NCBI RefSeq assembly: GCF_017942085.1
Contig: NZ_JAGKSP010000016.1
Span: 62,001-126,000, forward strand
Direction of reading: 5' to 3'
Source: Paenibacillus lignilyticus
GTDB taxonomy: Bacteria > Bacillota > Bacilli > Paenibacillales > Paenibacillaceae
Length of the DNA: 64,000 bases
The translations under genes were made by a program, and so were the position numbers. The notes below the pieces were generated by a model, which saw only the letters and a list, made by a program, of their open reading frames with translations, was not told where the DNA came from and searched no databases. Positions 36,930 to 47,285 of this stretch are shown here, piece by piece (position 1 is the stretch's first letter; every line of letters starts with the position of its first letter).

Positions 36930-37928
36930 TTAGATAAACAAAGCGATAATCTGGTACAGCACGGCCGCGAGAATCATCGTAATCGGAATCGTGATGATCC
37001 ATGAGATGATGATCCGTCCGGCCAAATCCCATTTGACGGCGGAGAAGCGTTTCGCGCTGCCCACCCCGAGAATGGAAGAGGTAATTACATGCGTCGTACT
37101 TACCGGCAGATGCGTCATCGTTGCCGTTAGGATAACGGTTGCCGATGTGATATCCGCCGCGAAGCCGTTGATCGGCTCGATTTTGAAAATTTTCGTACCC
37201 ATCGTCTTGATGATCTTCCAGCCGCCGATCGAAGTACCGAGCGCCATAGCCGTCGCTGCGGAAATCTTAACCCAGAGCGGAATATGATCGGTATTATCTT
37301 GGATGCCCGCTGTGACGAGCGCGAACGTGATGATCCCCATCGCCTTCTGCGCATCGTTCGTCCCGTGGGTGAACGATTGGAATGCCGCCGTCAGAATCTG
37401 ACTCGAGCGGAACACTTTATTGACGTGATGGGGATTGGATTTTGCAAAAATCTGCTTCAATATCCACATCACGATAAAGCCCCCGGCGAATGCAATGAGC
37501 GGCGATAGAATAAGTGCCTTTAAGATATCGATAAATCCGCTGCCATTAATCGCGTCCAATCCGGCAGAGCTGACAACCGCGCCGGTCAATGACCCGATTA
37601 AAGCATGTGAAGACGAGGAAGGGATACCGAACCACCACGTAACCAGGTTCCATGCAATGGCCCCGATCAGCGTCGCGACTACAACCTGCACGCCATGGTC
37701 AAGCGTAGCCGGATTCGCGATTTTGCCCCCGATCGTCTTCGCCACGCCCGTAAACATAATCGCCCCGATAAAGTTCATCAGAGACGCAAGAATAATCGCC
37801 ATCCGCGGTGACAATGCACGTGTCGACACTGTCGTCGCGATTGCGTTAGCTGTATCGTGAAAACCGTTAATAAAATCAAAGGCCAATGCTAGAAATATAA
37901 CGATGCCAACCCAAATGTAAATGTCCAT
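36930..37928 (-). CDS. pit: Low-affinity inorganic phosphate transporter (PiT family)
   Basis: 332 aa with about 9-10 hydrophobic segments. The two PiT signature sequences are present: DFINGFHDTANAIATTVSTRAL near residue 18 and TAAFQSFTHGTNDAQKAMGI near 185. These Asp/Thr-rich motifs carry phosphate with cations across the membrane. It follows its DUF47 partner after about 18 bases, a common pairing. Start ATG at 37928. Confidence 0.93.
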   Translation of the reverse strand: MDIYIWVGIVIFLALAFDFINGFHDTANAIATTVSTRALSPRMAIILASLMNFIGAIMFTGVAKTIGGKIANPATLDHGVQVVVATLIGAIAWNLVTWWFGIPSSSSHALIGSLTGAVVSSAGLDAINGSGFIDILKALILSPLIAFAGGFIVMWILKQIFAKSNPHHVNKVFRSSQILTAAFQSFTHGTNDAQKAMGIITFALVTAGIQDNTDHIPLWVKISAATAMALGTSIGGWKIIKTMGTKIFKIEPINGFAADITSATVILTATMTHLPVSTTHVITSSILGVGSAKRFSAVKWDLAGRIIISWIITIPITMILAAVLYQIIALFI

Positions 37929-37946
37929 GCCTGCTCGTCCCGCTCC

Positions 37947-38561
37947 TTAGCTGTTGCGCATAATGATGGTTTCGAGTGTGTTTGCGACATCCTCACAATA
38001 GTCGGTCGTTTGCTCCAGACGCTCATAAACCTCTTTGCGCTTGATCAGCTCAATCGGATCCTTCACGTTCGCGAACAAGCTCTTCACGCTGATGCGAAGC
38101 AGATCATCGGCTTGGTTCTCAAGCTCGTTGATATGGATAGCAGGCTCGCGCATCGCAAGCAGCTTCTTCTCGGAGAGGAGGTAGATCGCTTTCTTGATTT
38201 GCTGCGCGCAGCGAAGGATGTTCTCTGCGAAGAGCGTGACATACTCGTCCGGCTCCGTAATGTTGTACATTTCGAAACGGGAAGCGCAAGCTTCGATGCC
38301 GTCAAGCACATCGTCAAGCGACGTCGTCAGCTTCAAAATATCTTCACGCTCGATTGGCGTAATAAACGTTTTGTTCAGTTCAGTCAGAATCGTATGTACA
38401 TGACGGTCGCATTTGCTCTCATACTCTTTCATCGTTTTGGCAAACTGTCCGGCATCTTTGATTTTAGAAACGTTCTGCTCAAAGTAGAGCACGCCTTCCA
38501 GAATCGTATCCGCCATCGCTTCCAGTGTCGTAAAGAACACATCGTTCTTTTTCTTAAACAT
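37947..38561 (-). CDS. DUF47/PhoU-like Pit accessory protein
   Basis: 204 aa, all-helical, with the DUF47 pattern MFKKKNDVFFTTLEAMADTI, GVLYFEQNV, TPIEREDILKLTTSLDDVLD and YERLEQTTDYCEDVANTLET. DUF47 is a PhoU relative that pairs with PiT transporters. It is upstream of pit on the same strand, so the two form an operon. A role in regulating phosphate uptake is inferred from the family. Confidence 0.9.
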   Translation of the reverse strand: MFKKKNDVFFTTLEAMADTILEGVLYFEQNVSKIKDAGQFAKTMKEYESKCDRHVHTILTELNKTFITPIEREDILKLTTSLDDVLDGIEACASRFEMYNITEPDEYVTLFAENILRCAQQIKKAIYLLSEKKLLAMREPAIHINELENQADDLLRISVKSLFANVKDPIELIKRKEVYERLEQTTDYCEDVANTLETIIMRNS

Positions 38562-38777
38562 AACTATCCCCTTCGCTGTCGCGCTAATTTGGTTGCCGGT
38601 AAATTTCTACAATCTCCATATGAAACCGACAATATCTTAACACAGTTTACAACCCAATTGTTAAGGGATTGTAAAGGTTTTATGACTAATTATCAAAAAT
38701 CGTTCATTATTTTCATTTGAGGCTGCCTTGCCCTTCTATTGTTTTCCGGCACATCCGATTTTAACCGCCTCCGGCGC
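38562..38777. other. Gap upstream of the DUF47 gene
   Basis: About 215 bases, AT-rich near 38590-38715 where the DUF47-pit promoter should lie. No other feature is seen. Confidence 0.5.
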
Positions 38778-38810
38778 AAAAAAAAAGAAACCGGATCTGC
38801 TCCGGCTTCT
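38778..38810 (-). terminator. Terminator of the methyltransferase gene
   Basis: GAAGCCGGA and TCCGGTTTC arms form a hairpin followed on the minus strand by nine T residues, just past the stop at 38826. Confidence 0.88.
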
Positions 38811-38825
38811 CCTGCTTATCGCGAT

Positions 38826-39620
38826 TTACAGCTTCTCGGCTGCGATGGTGAAGGTCTTCGGAATGCCTTTGTCGAACACGTCCGACGAGGCGTTCGGCAG
38901 CTCTTCCAGCAGCTTGATGCACAATCCCCCGGAAGCAACCGCCGTTACGATCTCCCCGAGCGTCCAGTTGCGCAGCAGCACTTTGGGTACTTCCGATGCC
39001 CCTTCTTGATCCTCCGACATAAACTTGGAGAATGCGACTTCCTTCTCCTCCAGCTCCGTGCTGAAATAATCGCCGTCCACCTTGTGTTTGCGAATGTTCG
39101 CCGTTGTGCCGCGCGAGGAGATCAGCTTCGTGGAGACGGGATGGAAATCCTGCAGCACGAGCGTCCCTCCTTGGCGAAGCAACCCGCGGACAACCTCAAA
39201 CAACGGGAGTAGGTCCAGAAAATAATGCAGAATCCCAAACTCCATATACACGATGTCGTAGCTTCCGTTCAGCACCGAATCAGGCAGCTTCAGCACATCA
39301 GCCACGATATAGGTGAGCGGAACCCCTGCCGCAGCGGCTAGTTCCGTGGCATAACGTTCATTCTCCGCGGAGAAATCGATGACGGTTGCTTCTGCGCCAA
39401 GCAGCGCAAGCGCCACGGCTTTGTTGCCGTTCGAGCCAAGCAGATTCACGATCCGCTTCCCGCTCACATTTCCCATATGCTCAAGTGCCGAACCGACGCG
39501 CTTCTCGGGTGCCGATTTGATTTTGTCCGCCGCCTCGGCCGGCGTGCCGAAACGCTTCAGCCACGCCCCGTATGCGCCGGTGTTCCAGGACTGTTCATTT
39601 TGCTTCGTAGTCGATTCCAA
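38826..39620 (-). CDS. SAM-dependent methyltransferase, class I
   Basis: About 264 aa. The SAM-binding motif RIVNLLGSNGNKAVALALLG with VIDFSAENERY, then the acidic motif IVADVLKLPDS and the YDIVYMEFGILHYFLDL block define a class I methyltransferase. The substrate is not readable. TTG at 39620 is preferred because GGAGG lies 8 bases upstream; GTG at 39635 is inside that site. It follows yerB after about 25 bases, so the two are likely co-transcribed. Confidence 0.82.
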   Translation of the reverse strand: MESTTKQNEQSWNTGAYGAWLKRFGTPAEAADKIKSAPEKRVGSALEHMGNVSGKRIVNLLGSNGNKAVALALLGAEATVIDFSAENERYATELAAAAGVPLTYIVADVLKLPDSVLNGSYDIVYMEFGILHYFLDLLPLFEVVRGLLRQGGTLVLQDFHPVSTKLISSRGTTANIRKHKVDGDYFSTELEEKEVAFSKFMSEDQEGASEVPKVLLRNWTLGEIVTAVASGGLCIKLLEELPNASSDVFDKGIPKTFTIAAEKL

Positions 39621-39657
39621 GCTCTGTTCCTCCACGTTACGCTGTCTAATCTATTCA

Positions 39658-40764
39658 TTATATGCCGAGCTTCACATGCCCCGCAAACGTCGGCGTCATC
39701 GGAACGATGTGGTAGAAGGTATGTCCGGGTACGAACGGCAGCTCCTGTCCGTCCTTCATCAGGCGAATGACGCCGTCGCTGCTGCGCTCCCACGTGCAGT
39801 CGACTTCCTTGCCCTTCTGAATCAGCATCGCCGGACCGCCGCTCTCCAGATCAATCTCAAGCCGGCCATAGTCGTCGTAAGTCTTATGTTTCGCGCCGAT
39901 GACCACGAGATTCGTAGCCGTCAGCTGGTTGTTCGTCGTGAGATCGGTATGCGGTTTGCCGTTAACCGAGCGTTCATAGAGGCCAGTCGTCTCGTTGTAA
40001 CGGTAGGACAGCTTGTAATCCTTCAGCAGAAAATGAATCTCGACCGTCGTTGCCGCCGCTCCCGCCGATGTTGCTCCTTGCTCGGACCAGGTGAACGTCG
40101 GGATCTCTACGGTTTCCGCATATTTCTTCTTCGCGGCTCCGGCACGCAGCTTCTCTAGATTGGAGTACAGATTGTGCGGCGGTTTGCGGAACGATTCGCG
40201 GTAGAAATAAGCGCCGGCGTTGGAGATTTCGTCTAAGTAATCTTTGTCATGATGCTGCAGGATGTCGTAGCCATCTGTGCTCGCGCCTGCATGAGCCAAT
40301 ACGGAATGGTAAGCTTCGCCGATACGAATGAGGTAAGGGCGGTTGCTGCGAATCGGACCGATCGGATTCGTCGAGGTGTCGCTTTGGTAGACGGCTACAA
40401 GCCTTGTAATGCCGCCTTCGGCAAGCACTTCCCAGACGACATCGGCGTTCGGCAATCCCGACTGAGGACGCGCCGCGGCGAAGTTGTTCACCATGACGGC
40501 GATCGGACGCTGCGTAGGTTCGCTATCCAGCGGCAAGCCGGTGAGCGGTGCAATATATTGAGGCGGATCCACGGCGGGCGGGTCAACCGGCGCCGTCTCT
40601 GCAGGCGCTTCCGCTGGCTCCGTCGGCGTTTCGGCAACCGGTGGCGTATCGTTGACGTTAAGCTTCTTCTCGTTGCAGCCCGTGAGCACCATACTTGCCA
40701 CTAGCAGCATTACTGCGCCAAGCACGAGCGTAAAGCGAAAGGATGACCGTTTAGCATGCTTCAT
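39658..40764 (-). CDS. yerB: YerB-like DUF3048 lipoprotein
   Basis: About 368 aa. The N-terminus is a lipoprotein signal ending in MVLTGC. A Pro/Ala/Thr-rich linker (PVAETPTEPAEAPAETAP) precedes the DUF3048 domain: APLTGLPLDSEPTQRPIAVM, VNNFAAARPQSGLPNADVV, WEVLAEGGITRLVAVYQS. The C-terminal domain contains GPAMLIQKGKEVDCTWERS and FVPGHTFYHIVP. B. subtilis YerB is the same family and lies in the purD-yerB-yerC block. ATG at 40764 follows AAAGGTGG by 8 bases. Function is unknown; it is membrane-anchored outside the cell. Confidence 0.9.
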   Translation of the reverse strand: MKHAKRSSFRFTLVLGAVMLLVASMVLTGCNEKKLNVNDTPPVAETPTEPAEAPAETAPVDPPAVDPPQYIAPLTGLPLDSEPTQRPIAVMVNNFAAARPQSGLPNADVVWEVLAEGGITRLVAVYQSDTSTNPIGPIRSNRPYLIRIGEAYHSVLAHAGASTDGYDILQHHDKDYLDEISNAGAYFYRESFRKPPHNLYSNLEKLRAGAAKKKYAETVEIPTFTWSEQGATSAGAAATTVEIHFLLKDYKLSYRYNETTGLYERSVNGKPHTDLTTNNQLTATNLVVIGAKHKTYDDYGRLEIDLESGGPAMLIQKGKEVDCTWERSSDGVIRLMKDGQELPFVPGHTFYHIVPMTPTFAGHVKLGI

Positions 40765-41245
40765 CTGCGAGCCCACCTTTTGGAAGAGTTGAGTTGGATA
40801 TTTCTTATTAAACCACAAGAGCGGTGGCATTGTCTTCCACTGTTGTCGGGAATGAACTTTCTTATTGCTATTTCCCCATTAGAATCTCGACGCTCGGAAA
40901 TCAGGGCGAAATATCTCCCCTACGATTAGTAAGCGCAAGCTGGACGCGGCGGGGCGCCATTCGTTAGATTATCGCAGTTGGACGCGGCGTGGTGCGAGGT
41001 GGGGGGAGCGTTATCTGGTGCGAGATGCGCAATTTGAGTTGCGTGATCGCTCTAACGAACCACACAGGTCTTATTTGCCCGAAAACGGCTCCAAAAATAG
41101 GCTAACGAATCGTACAGGCCTTATTTGACCACAAGTGTGTATTTGGGAGCCGATTTTCCCACAATAAGCCCCCTACGATTCGTTAGAATCTCGAAACCCC
41201 TAATTTCGGTGAAATAAGCCCTCTACGATTCGTTAGAATTTCGCA
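40765..41245. repeat. Intergenic block of direct and inverted repeats
   Basis: The unit CCCTACGATTCGTTAGAATC occurs in forward copies near 41170 and 41220, in weaker form near 40910, and in reversed form near 41055 and 41101 (CTAACGAATCGT followed by CTTATTTG). The reversed and forward copies 41101-41127 and 41164-41190 can form one long hairpin that also pairs CGGCTCC with GGAGCCG. A second repeated word TGGACGCGGCG(G/T)GG lies at 40941 and 40979. No gene is present. Confidence 0.75.
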
Positions 41246-41341
41246 TTGCACAAAGCAGCGCTGCCTCGCTGGGCAGAAACGCATAACTCGCCTAATATCT
41301 GGCACACTAACTTTATCTCGCTTCACCCGAGGGGGCTGTGT

Positions 41342-41461
41342 ATGCCAGCTTTTATCGACTGGATCACCGCACATTGGTTCTCCAGCCTTGTCATCCTGTT
41401 GGCGATTATCGCGATTGCCTATGTAACCAAGAATCACAAGTCGCTGTTCTATAAAGAATAA
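41342..41461 (+). CDS. Small single-pass membrane protein (39 aa)
   Basis: ATG at 41342 follows GAGGGGG by 6 bases. The product MPAFIDWITAHW starts a hydrophobic segment FSSLVILLAIIAIAYV and ends in NHKSLFYKE, so it has one membrane helix with a short charged tail. No family is recognised. The strong site and the terminator directly after the stop support a real gene. Confidence 0.6.
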   Translation: MPAFIDWITAHWFSSLVILLAIIAIAYVTKNHKSLFYKE

Positions 41462-41471
41462 ATGCAAGCTC

Positions 41472-41503
41472 CAAAATAACCCGGTCGGCTGCTGCCGATC
41501 GGG

Positions 41504-41511
<8 letters not shown>
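41472..41511. terminator. Bidirectional terminator between the small membrane gene and the sensor kinase
   Basis: AAAATAACCCG and CGGGTTATTTT arms with an inner GTCGGC/GCCGAT stem. The kinase stop codon (41504) lies inside the hairpin. Confidence 0.9.
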
Positions 41512-43068
<1,557 letters not shown>

Positions 43069-43072
<4 letters not shown>

Positions 43073-43881
43073 TGCTCGTCGCTCCGTTTCCAGCGGTAGC
43101 CATACCCCCACAGCGTCTCGATATGCTGCGGATCGGACGGCTGGATCTCGATCTTCTGGCGGATGCGGCGAATGTTCACGTCGACGATCTTCAGATCGCC
43201 GACGTAGTGGCGTCCCCATACCGCGTTCAGGATATCATCGCGGCTAAGCCCTTCGCCTTCCCGCTCCATCAGCAGCTTCACAAGCGTCCATTCCGTCGGC
43301 GTCAGCACGATCTCGACGCCATCCTTCCACAGCCGGCGCTCCGCCGAAGACAGGCGGAACAGCCCCGAACTCAGCTCGCCGGGACGCTGCGGCACCTGCT
43401 GCTGCGCCGAGACGCCGAAGCCTTGCGCTTGCGGCGGTTGCGTTTGCGCCGGGGGCAATGCTCCTGCCTCGGCAGCGGAAGCTCCTACAGCCCCGTCCGG
43501 CTCTTCGCCAAGCGGCTGCATGCGCCGCTTAAGCGCGTTCAGCCGGGCGACAAGCTCGCCCGGGCTGAACGGCTTCTGCACGTAATCATCCGCGCCCAGC
43601 TCCAAGCCGCGGATCTTGTCTTCCTCCTGCGACTTCGCCGTCAGCATAATGATGCCCATGCGGGGAAACTGCTGTCTCAGCTGCTCGCACACTTCAAACC
43701 CGCTAATGCCGGGCAGCATCAGATCCAGCAGGGCCACATCGAAAGGCGGGGAAGCCGCCTGCGCAAGCGCCAAAGCGGTTTCCCCATCCTCGGCCTCCGT
43801 CACTTCCATGCCGCCTCGTTTTAAATTAATGCGGACAAACCCGCGAATCGCTTCTTCATCCTCAACAATCAATATTTTCAA
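43069..43881 (-). CDS. OmpR-family response regulator with long Q/P-rich linker
   Basis: 270 aa. The receiver domain reads MKILIVEDEEAIRGFVRINL, DVALLDLMLPGISGFEVCEQ with the phosphoacceptor Asp, and IIMLTAKSQ, ADDYVQKPFSPGELV. The winged-helix output domain is LSSAERRLWKDGVEIVLTPT, EWTLVKLLMEREG, and VDVNIRRIRQKIEIQPSD. The linker between them has about 55 residues rich in Ala, Gln and Pro, longer than usual. Start is a TTG at 43881 after GAGGGGG. It is upstream of and coupled to the kinase gene, forming a two-component system probably acting on the cell envelope. Confidence 0.92.
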
Positions 43882-43908
43882 AGCAGCCGTCCCCCTCTTT
43901 ACTCAGAC

Positions 43909-45300
43909 CTATTCTTCCGGCAACAGCTTGAAGAGCTTGCGCATCGTCGCCTCGTCCGGCGGGAAGATGCCGCTTGGCTTCGCTCCATCTTCCTTAATAA
44001 GCGGAGCATGCCATATCGCTACATAAACAAGCCCGCTTCCGCTGCCAAGCTGCTCGAAGCGGCTCCCTTCCTCTTGCAGCTGTTGTTCCTTCTCGTTCCA
44101 CTCCGCAATCGGGATCACGCGCAGCGACAAAATCTCCTCGCGCCGATTCGTTTCCTCCTCGAAGCGGTCAAGCGCAACATCGTCGCTGTTTCCATCCGTT
44201 AGTCTTCGGAATGTGTACTGACTCCAATCCATCGGCAGCGTCAGCGCATAGGACCGATTCGTATCCACATATTGTTCGCCAACGACGTCAAACCCATCGA
44301 CACCGTTCCACTGCTTATATTGCTGAATCCAGAGCAGGTCACTATAAGCGACCCCTTCAGATTGACCGGGCGCTTCCCGAAGCTCGATCACGTCCAGAAT
44401 CCCATCCCCGTTGCCATCGTCGCTTAGCTGCATGGTCGCATTGATCTGCACATTCTCGTCGCCGGCTTGTTTAGGCGGATAGATCGGAATCAGCTTGCCT
44501 GCTTTCCAGGCATACATGGTCGTCATGGAAGAGTTCGCGCCAATCGCGGCATCTGCGAGCACGCCATATTGATCCTTTGCGATTTTGCCAAGCTTCACCT
44601 GCAAATATTCGTTTACCGAGCCGTCGAGCGGGGCGGAAGCCATCTTCGTCGCACGATCCCCCGCAAAATGATAGATCCCAATCGAGGCCGTCAGCTTCTG
44701 ACGCTGCAGCTGAATTAAAGCAATCTCGTCGTGTCCGTCGCCTTCCGCATCCCCGAGTCCAAACGTATCGTAAGGCAGCTCCGCAATCGGCTTGGGTGCT
44801 ACGATTCCGCTGGTCGAAGGCACATGATACAGGGTCAAAATATGCTGCGGCTCCCCGTATTGATTCCACCCGATCAGCACCTCAGGTTCCCCGTCCCGGT
44901 CCAAATCCACCGTGCGCAGGACATCGATCCCGTAGCTGGATGTTTCGGCGAACGAAAACCACTGCTGCCAGCCGATATCCGCGCTGCGCTTCAGCACCAT
45001 CACGTGCTCCGTACCGCTCTCATCCGAATAGATGACAAAAGCCTCCTGCTTCCCATCGCCGTCCGCATCCATTTTGACCACGGCCGAATTCGACCGCTCT
45101 TGCATGGCCAGCGACAGCTTGGCTCTCGCCGGGAGATGATCGCGAATGGCAGCAGCCAGCTCGGCGTTCTCCGGCGTTGACCTTGGATTAAGCAGCAGAT
45201 CAGCCGGCGTGGCGCTGTACTGACAGCCCGTTACCGCCAAGAAGCAGAGCAAGGTGCCAACCAGAACAGCGGTATGTTTCATCCATTGCGATATGTTCAT
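43909..45300 (-). CDS. Lipoprotein with VCBS/FG-GAP-like repeats
   Basis: About 463 aa. A signal ending in LAVTGC marks a lipoprotein. Repeats of the calcium-binding DxDxDG type occur: VVKMDADGDGKQEAFVIYSD, VDLDRDGEPEVLIGW, LGDAEGDGHDEIALI and LSDDGNGDGILDVIEL. These resemble VCBS/FG-GAP blades of a beta propeller. Its role outside the cell is unknown. ATG at 45300 follows GGAAGGAG. It is upstream of the response regulator by about 27 bases, so it may be part of the same operon, and could be a sensory partner. Confidence 0.8.
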   Translation of the reverse strand: MNISQWMKHTAVLVGTLLCFLAVTGCQYSATPADLLLNPRSTPENAELAAAIRDHLPARAKLSLAMQERSNSAVVKMDADGDGKQEAFVIYSDESGTEHVMVLKRSADIGWQQWFSFAETSSYGIDVLRTVDLDRDGEPEVLIGWNQYGEPQHILTLYHVPSTSGIVAPKPIAELPYDTFGLGDAEGDGHDEIALIQLQRQKLTASIGIYHFAGDRATKMASAPLDGSVNEYLQVKLGKIAKDQYGVLADAAIGANSSMTTMYAWKAGKLIPIYPPKQAGDENVQINATMQLSDDGNGDGILDVIELREAPGQSEGVAYSDLLWIQQYKQWNGVDGFDVVGEQYVDTNRSYALTLPMDWSQYTFRRLTDGNSDDVALDRFEEETNRREEILSLRVIPIAEWNEKEQQLQEEGSRFEQLGSGSGLVYVAIWHAPLIKEDGAKPSGIFPPDEATMRKLFKLLPEE

Positions 45301-45322
45301 CCCTCGTGCTCCTTCCGCACTG

Positions 45323-46285
45323 TCAGCCTTGCTTCGTCTTGGCATGATTGCTATGTGCTTTGGCAGCCAGCAGCTCACTCACGGTAACGAAGGTATAGCC
45401 TTTGTTTTGCAGATCCTTAATGATGAGCGGCAGAAGTTCTACCGTATTGCTGACATGTTTGCTTCCGAAAGAATGCATCAAAATAATGCCGCCGGGATGC
45501 GTGTTCTTATTCACGTTAGCCCGCATTTCCGCAACCGAGCTGCCCGCCCAATCGCGCGTATCGACCGTCCAGCCGATCAGCTCGCGTCCGTTATCTTTTA
45601 CAATCTGCTTCAATAACGGCGAGGTAGCACCATACGGCGCTCTGACCAAGCGGGGCACATATCCGATCTGTTTATTAATTAATTCGTCCGTCCATTTAAT
45701 TTGATTCAAAATAGGGTTGCTGTCAAGCTTTGACAAATCCTTATGCGCATAGCTGTGATTGCCGATCTCGCTGCCCTCATCGCGAATGCGTCTCATGACT
45801 TTGCCGTACCTTTTCACTTGGGTTCCTACCGTAAAGAAAGTGGCATGTATCTTCTTGGCTTTCAAAATATCGAGTATAGCCGGCGTGTGATGACCGTCCG
45901 GCCCGTCGTCAAAGGTTAAGGCAACCAGCTTCGCGCCTTGTGGCGAAAGAAAATCCGTGTTCTGCTCGGTCGGTTGATCCAGCATAACGGGCGGCTCAAT
46001 CGTTATAGCAGGCGGCTGCGGATGCAGCAGCGCAACGGTTTGGCCTGGCGGTGATCCGGCGTGATTGTCGTCCGCATGGGATCCGGACCCCGAATTGCCT
46101 TTGCCGCTGCCGTCGTTTGTTCCCGTGTCGCTGTTACTTTGCCCCGGAGGAAGCGATGGATGAGCGGCTCCCGCCAATTCATCCTTGCTCAGTCCGCAGC
46201 TGGTCGACAATAGGCCTATCATTAGCGTAACCACAATCAATGAGGCTAATCTTCTCCGATGTCGCAATTCTCGCAGCTGTCGCAT
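45323..46285 (-). CDS. Polysaccharide deacetylase lipoprotein (NodB domain)
   Basis: 320 aa. The N-terminus has a lipobox LLSTSC, followed by a Gly/Ser/Asn-rich linker. The NodB domain is diagnostic: LVALTFDDGPDGHHTPAILD with the DD pair, HATFFTVGTQVKRYG, SEIGNHSYAHKDLSKL with the two metal His residues, VRAPYG, and LIGWTVDTRDWAG. The likely substrate is N-acetylglucosamine in peptidoglycan or a wall polysaccharide. It precedes the VCBS lipoprotein by about 22 bases, so it probably heads the cluster. Confidence 0.9.
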   Translation of the reverse strand: MRQLRELRHRRRLASLIVVTLMIGLLSTSCGLSKDELAGAAHPSLPPGQSNSDTGTNDGSGKGNSGSGSHADDNHAGSPPGQTVALLHPQPPAITIEPPVMLDQPTEQNTDFLSPQGAKLVALTFDDGPDGHHTPAILDILKAKKIHATFFTVGTQVKRYGKVMRRIRDEGSEIGNHSYAHKDLSKLDSNPILNQIKWTDELINKQIGYVPRLVRAPYGATSPLLKQIVKDNGRELIGWTVDTRDWAGSSVAEMRANVNKNTHPGGIILMHSFGSKHVSNTVELLPLIIKDLQNKGYTFVTVSELLAAKAHSNHAKTKQG

Positions 46286-46417
46286 CCTACCAATCCTCTC
46301 GCACTTCTTCTACTACCTATGCTAGTAGATTTAGGCGACTTAGTAGTTACAAACAAGTAACACGCCACATGCCAAACTATGGACCTCCTCCAAAACTCTG
46401 GTAGGTTGCAAATATGC

Positions 46418-46463
46418 AAAAAGACCGCCTCAAAAGCGCACGCAGCTTTTGAGGCGGTCTTTT
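46418..46463. terminator. Strong bidirectional terminator upstream of the deacetylase cluster
   Basis: Perfect arms AAAAGACCGCCTCAAAAGC and its complement, with a 7-base loop and T/A tails on both strands. Confidence 0.9.
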
Positions 46464-46494
46464 CTGTTTGCTCGAGCGCCGGTGTCGCTCGCAT

Positions 46495-46575
46495 CGCTCC
46501 ATGTGCGGTACTGGTTACCGCTCTTTCGCACGATTCCGATGATCCCGCTCCATTTGCGGTATCTGTTACCGCACT
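46495..46575. repeat. Two palindromic boxes GCGGTA-N5-TACCGC
   Basis: The boxes lie at 46505-46521 and 46556-46572, 51 bases apart, inside a direct repeat (CGCTCCAT-TGCGGTA). They could be operators or a decayed repeat family. Confidence 0.6.
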
Positions 46576-46587
46576 TAGGCGCAAAAA

Positions 46588-46622
46588 CGGCAAGGTTACC
46601 CTCAGAGTAACCTTGCCGTTGC
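46588..46622 (-). terminator. Terminator-like hairpin after the GH2 fragment
   Basis: AACGGCAAGGTTAC and GTAACCTTGCCGTT arms, followed on the minus strand by TTTTTGCG. Confidence 0.75.
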
Positions 46623-46712
46623 CGTTTTGTTAACTGATTCTAAACATGTGTTGCTCACAGAGCCACTCTTACCATCCGCCGTCTCTGCACCAATCCAGCA
46701 AATGTGTTGCCC

Positions 46713-47126
46713 TCACAGCGACTCTTCCGCGCGTCCTTCATCGCCATAACGAACGATATCCGTAATATCGTAAAAGAAAGGAACGCTGCCGCTCGGATGC
46801 GTGCCGACAAAATGACCGTTCACCCATACGCTGCTGTGCCGCATAACGCCATCAAACTCGATGATGATCTTCTTGCCCTCATCGGCGGCCGGAATTTCGA
46901 CCATTTTGCGGTAACAGCCGACGCCGGATTTTTTGTAGCCGCGCTCCAGCGGTCCGTCCTTCGAGAACTCCTCTTCCACGAGCCAATCATGGGGCAGGTT
47001 AACCGACTCCCACTCACCCGGGGCTACCGAGACGCCGGATTTCTTATCCGTAAATGCGATCTGCTGCCACCGGCTTTCCTCACCTTTCTCGCAATCCGTT
47101 AGGCTGCCGGCTCCGCCCGCTTTCAC
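46713..47126 (-). pseudogene. Remnant of a GH2-family beta-galactosidase (N-terminal sugar-binding domain)
   Basis: Only the first sugar-binding (jelly roll) domain survives: WESVNLPHDWLVEEEF, GYKKSGVGCYRKMVE, IEFDGVMRHSSVWVNGHFVG, and VPFFYDITDIVRYGDEG. The frame stops shortly after, where an intact enzyme would continue for several hundred residues, and the usual N-terminal lead is also disrupted. It lies between two terminators and the purine operon end, so it is probably debris of a lost glycosidase gene. Confidence 0.75.
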
Positions 47127-47226
47127 CGCAAGAATAGATGCCTGACATAGCCGCCAATAAAACCATTCACTTCAAATCATACCTGAATTTGTGAAGGAAT
47201 GGTGTGCGAAATCATCCGTGAAAACG

Positions 47227-47263
47227 AAAAAAAAAGAGTTGTCCGGTGATGGACAACTCTTTG
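47227..47263 (-). terminator. Terminator of the purine operon
   Basis: AAAGAGTTGTCC and GGACAACTCTTT arms with a T-run of about nine on the minus strand, just after purD (stop 47286). Confidence 0.92.
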
Positions 47264-47285
47264 CTAGATGTTGCTTTGTTGCTCA

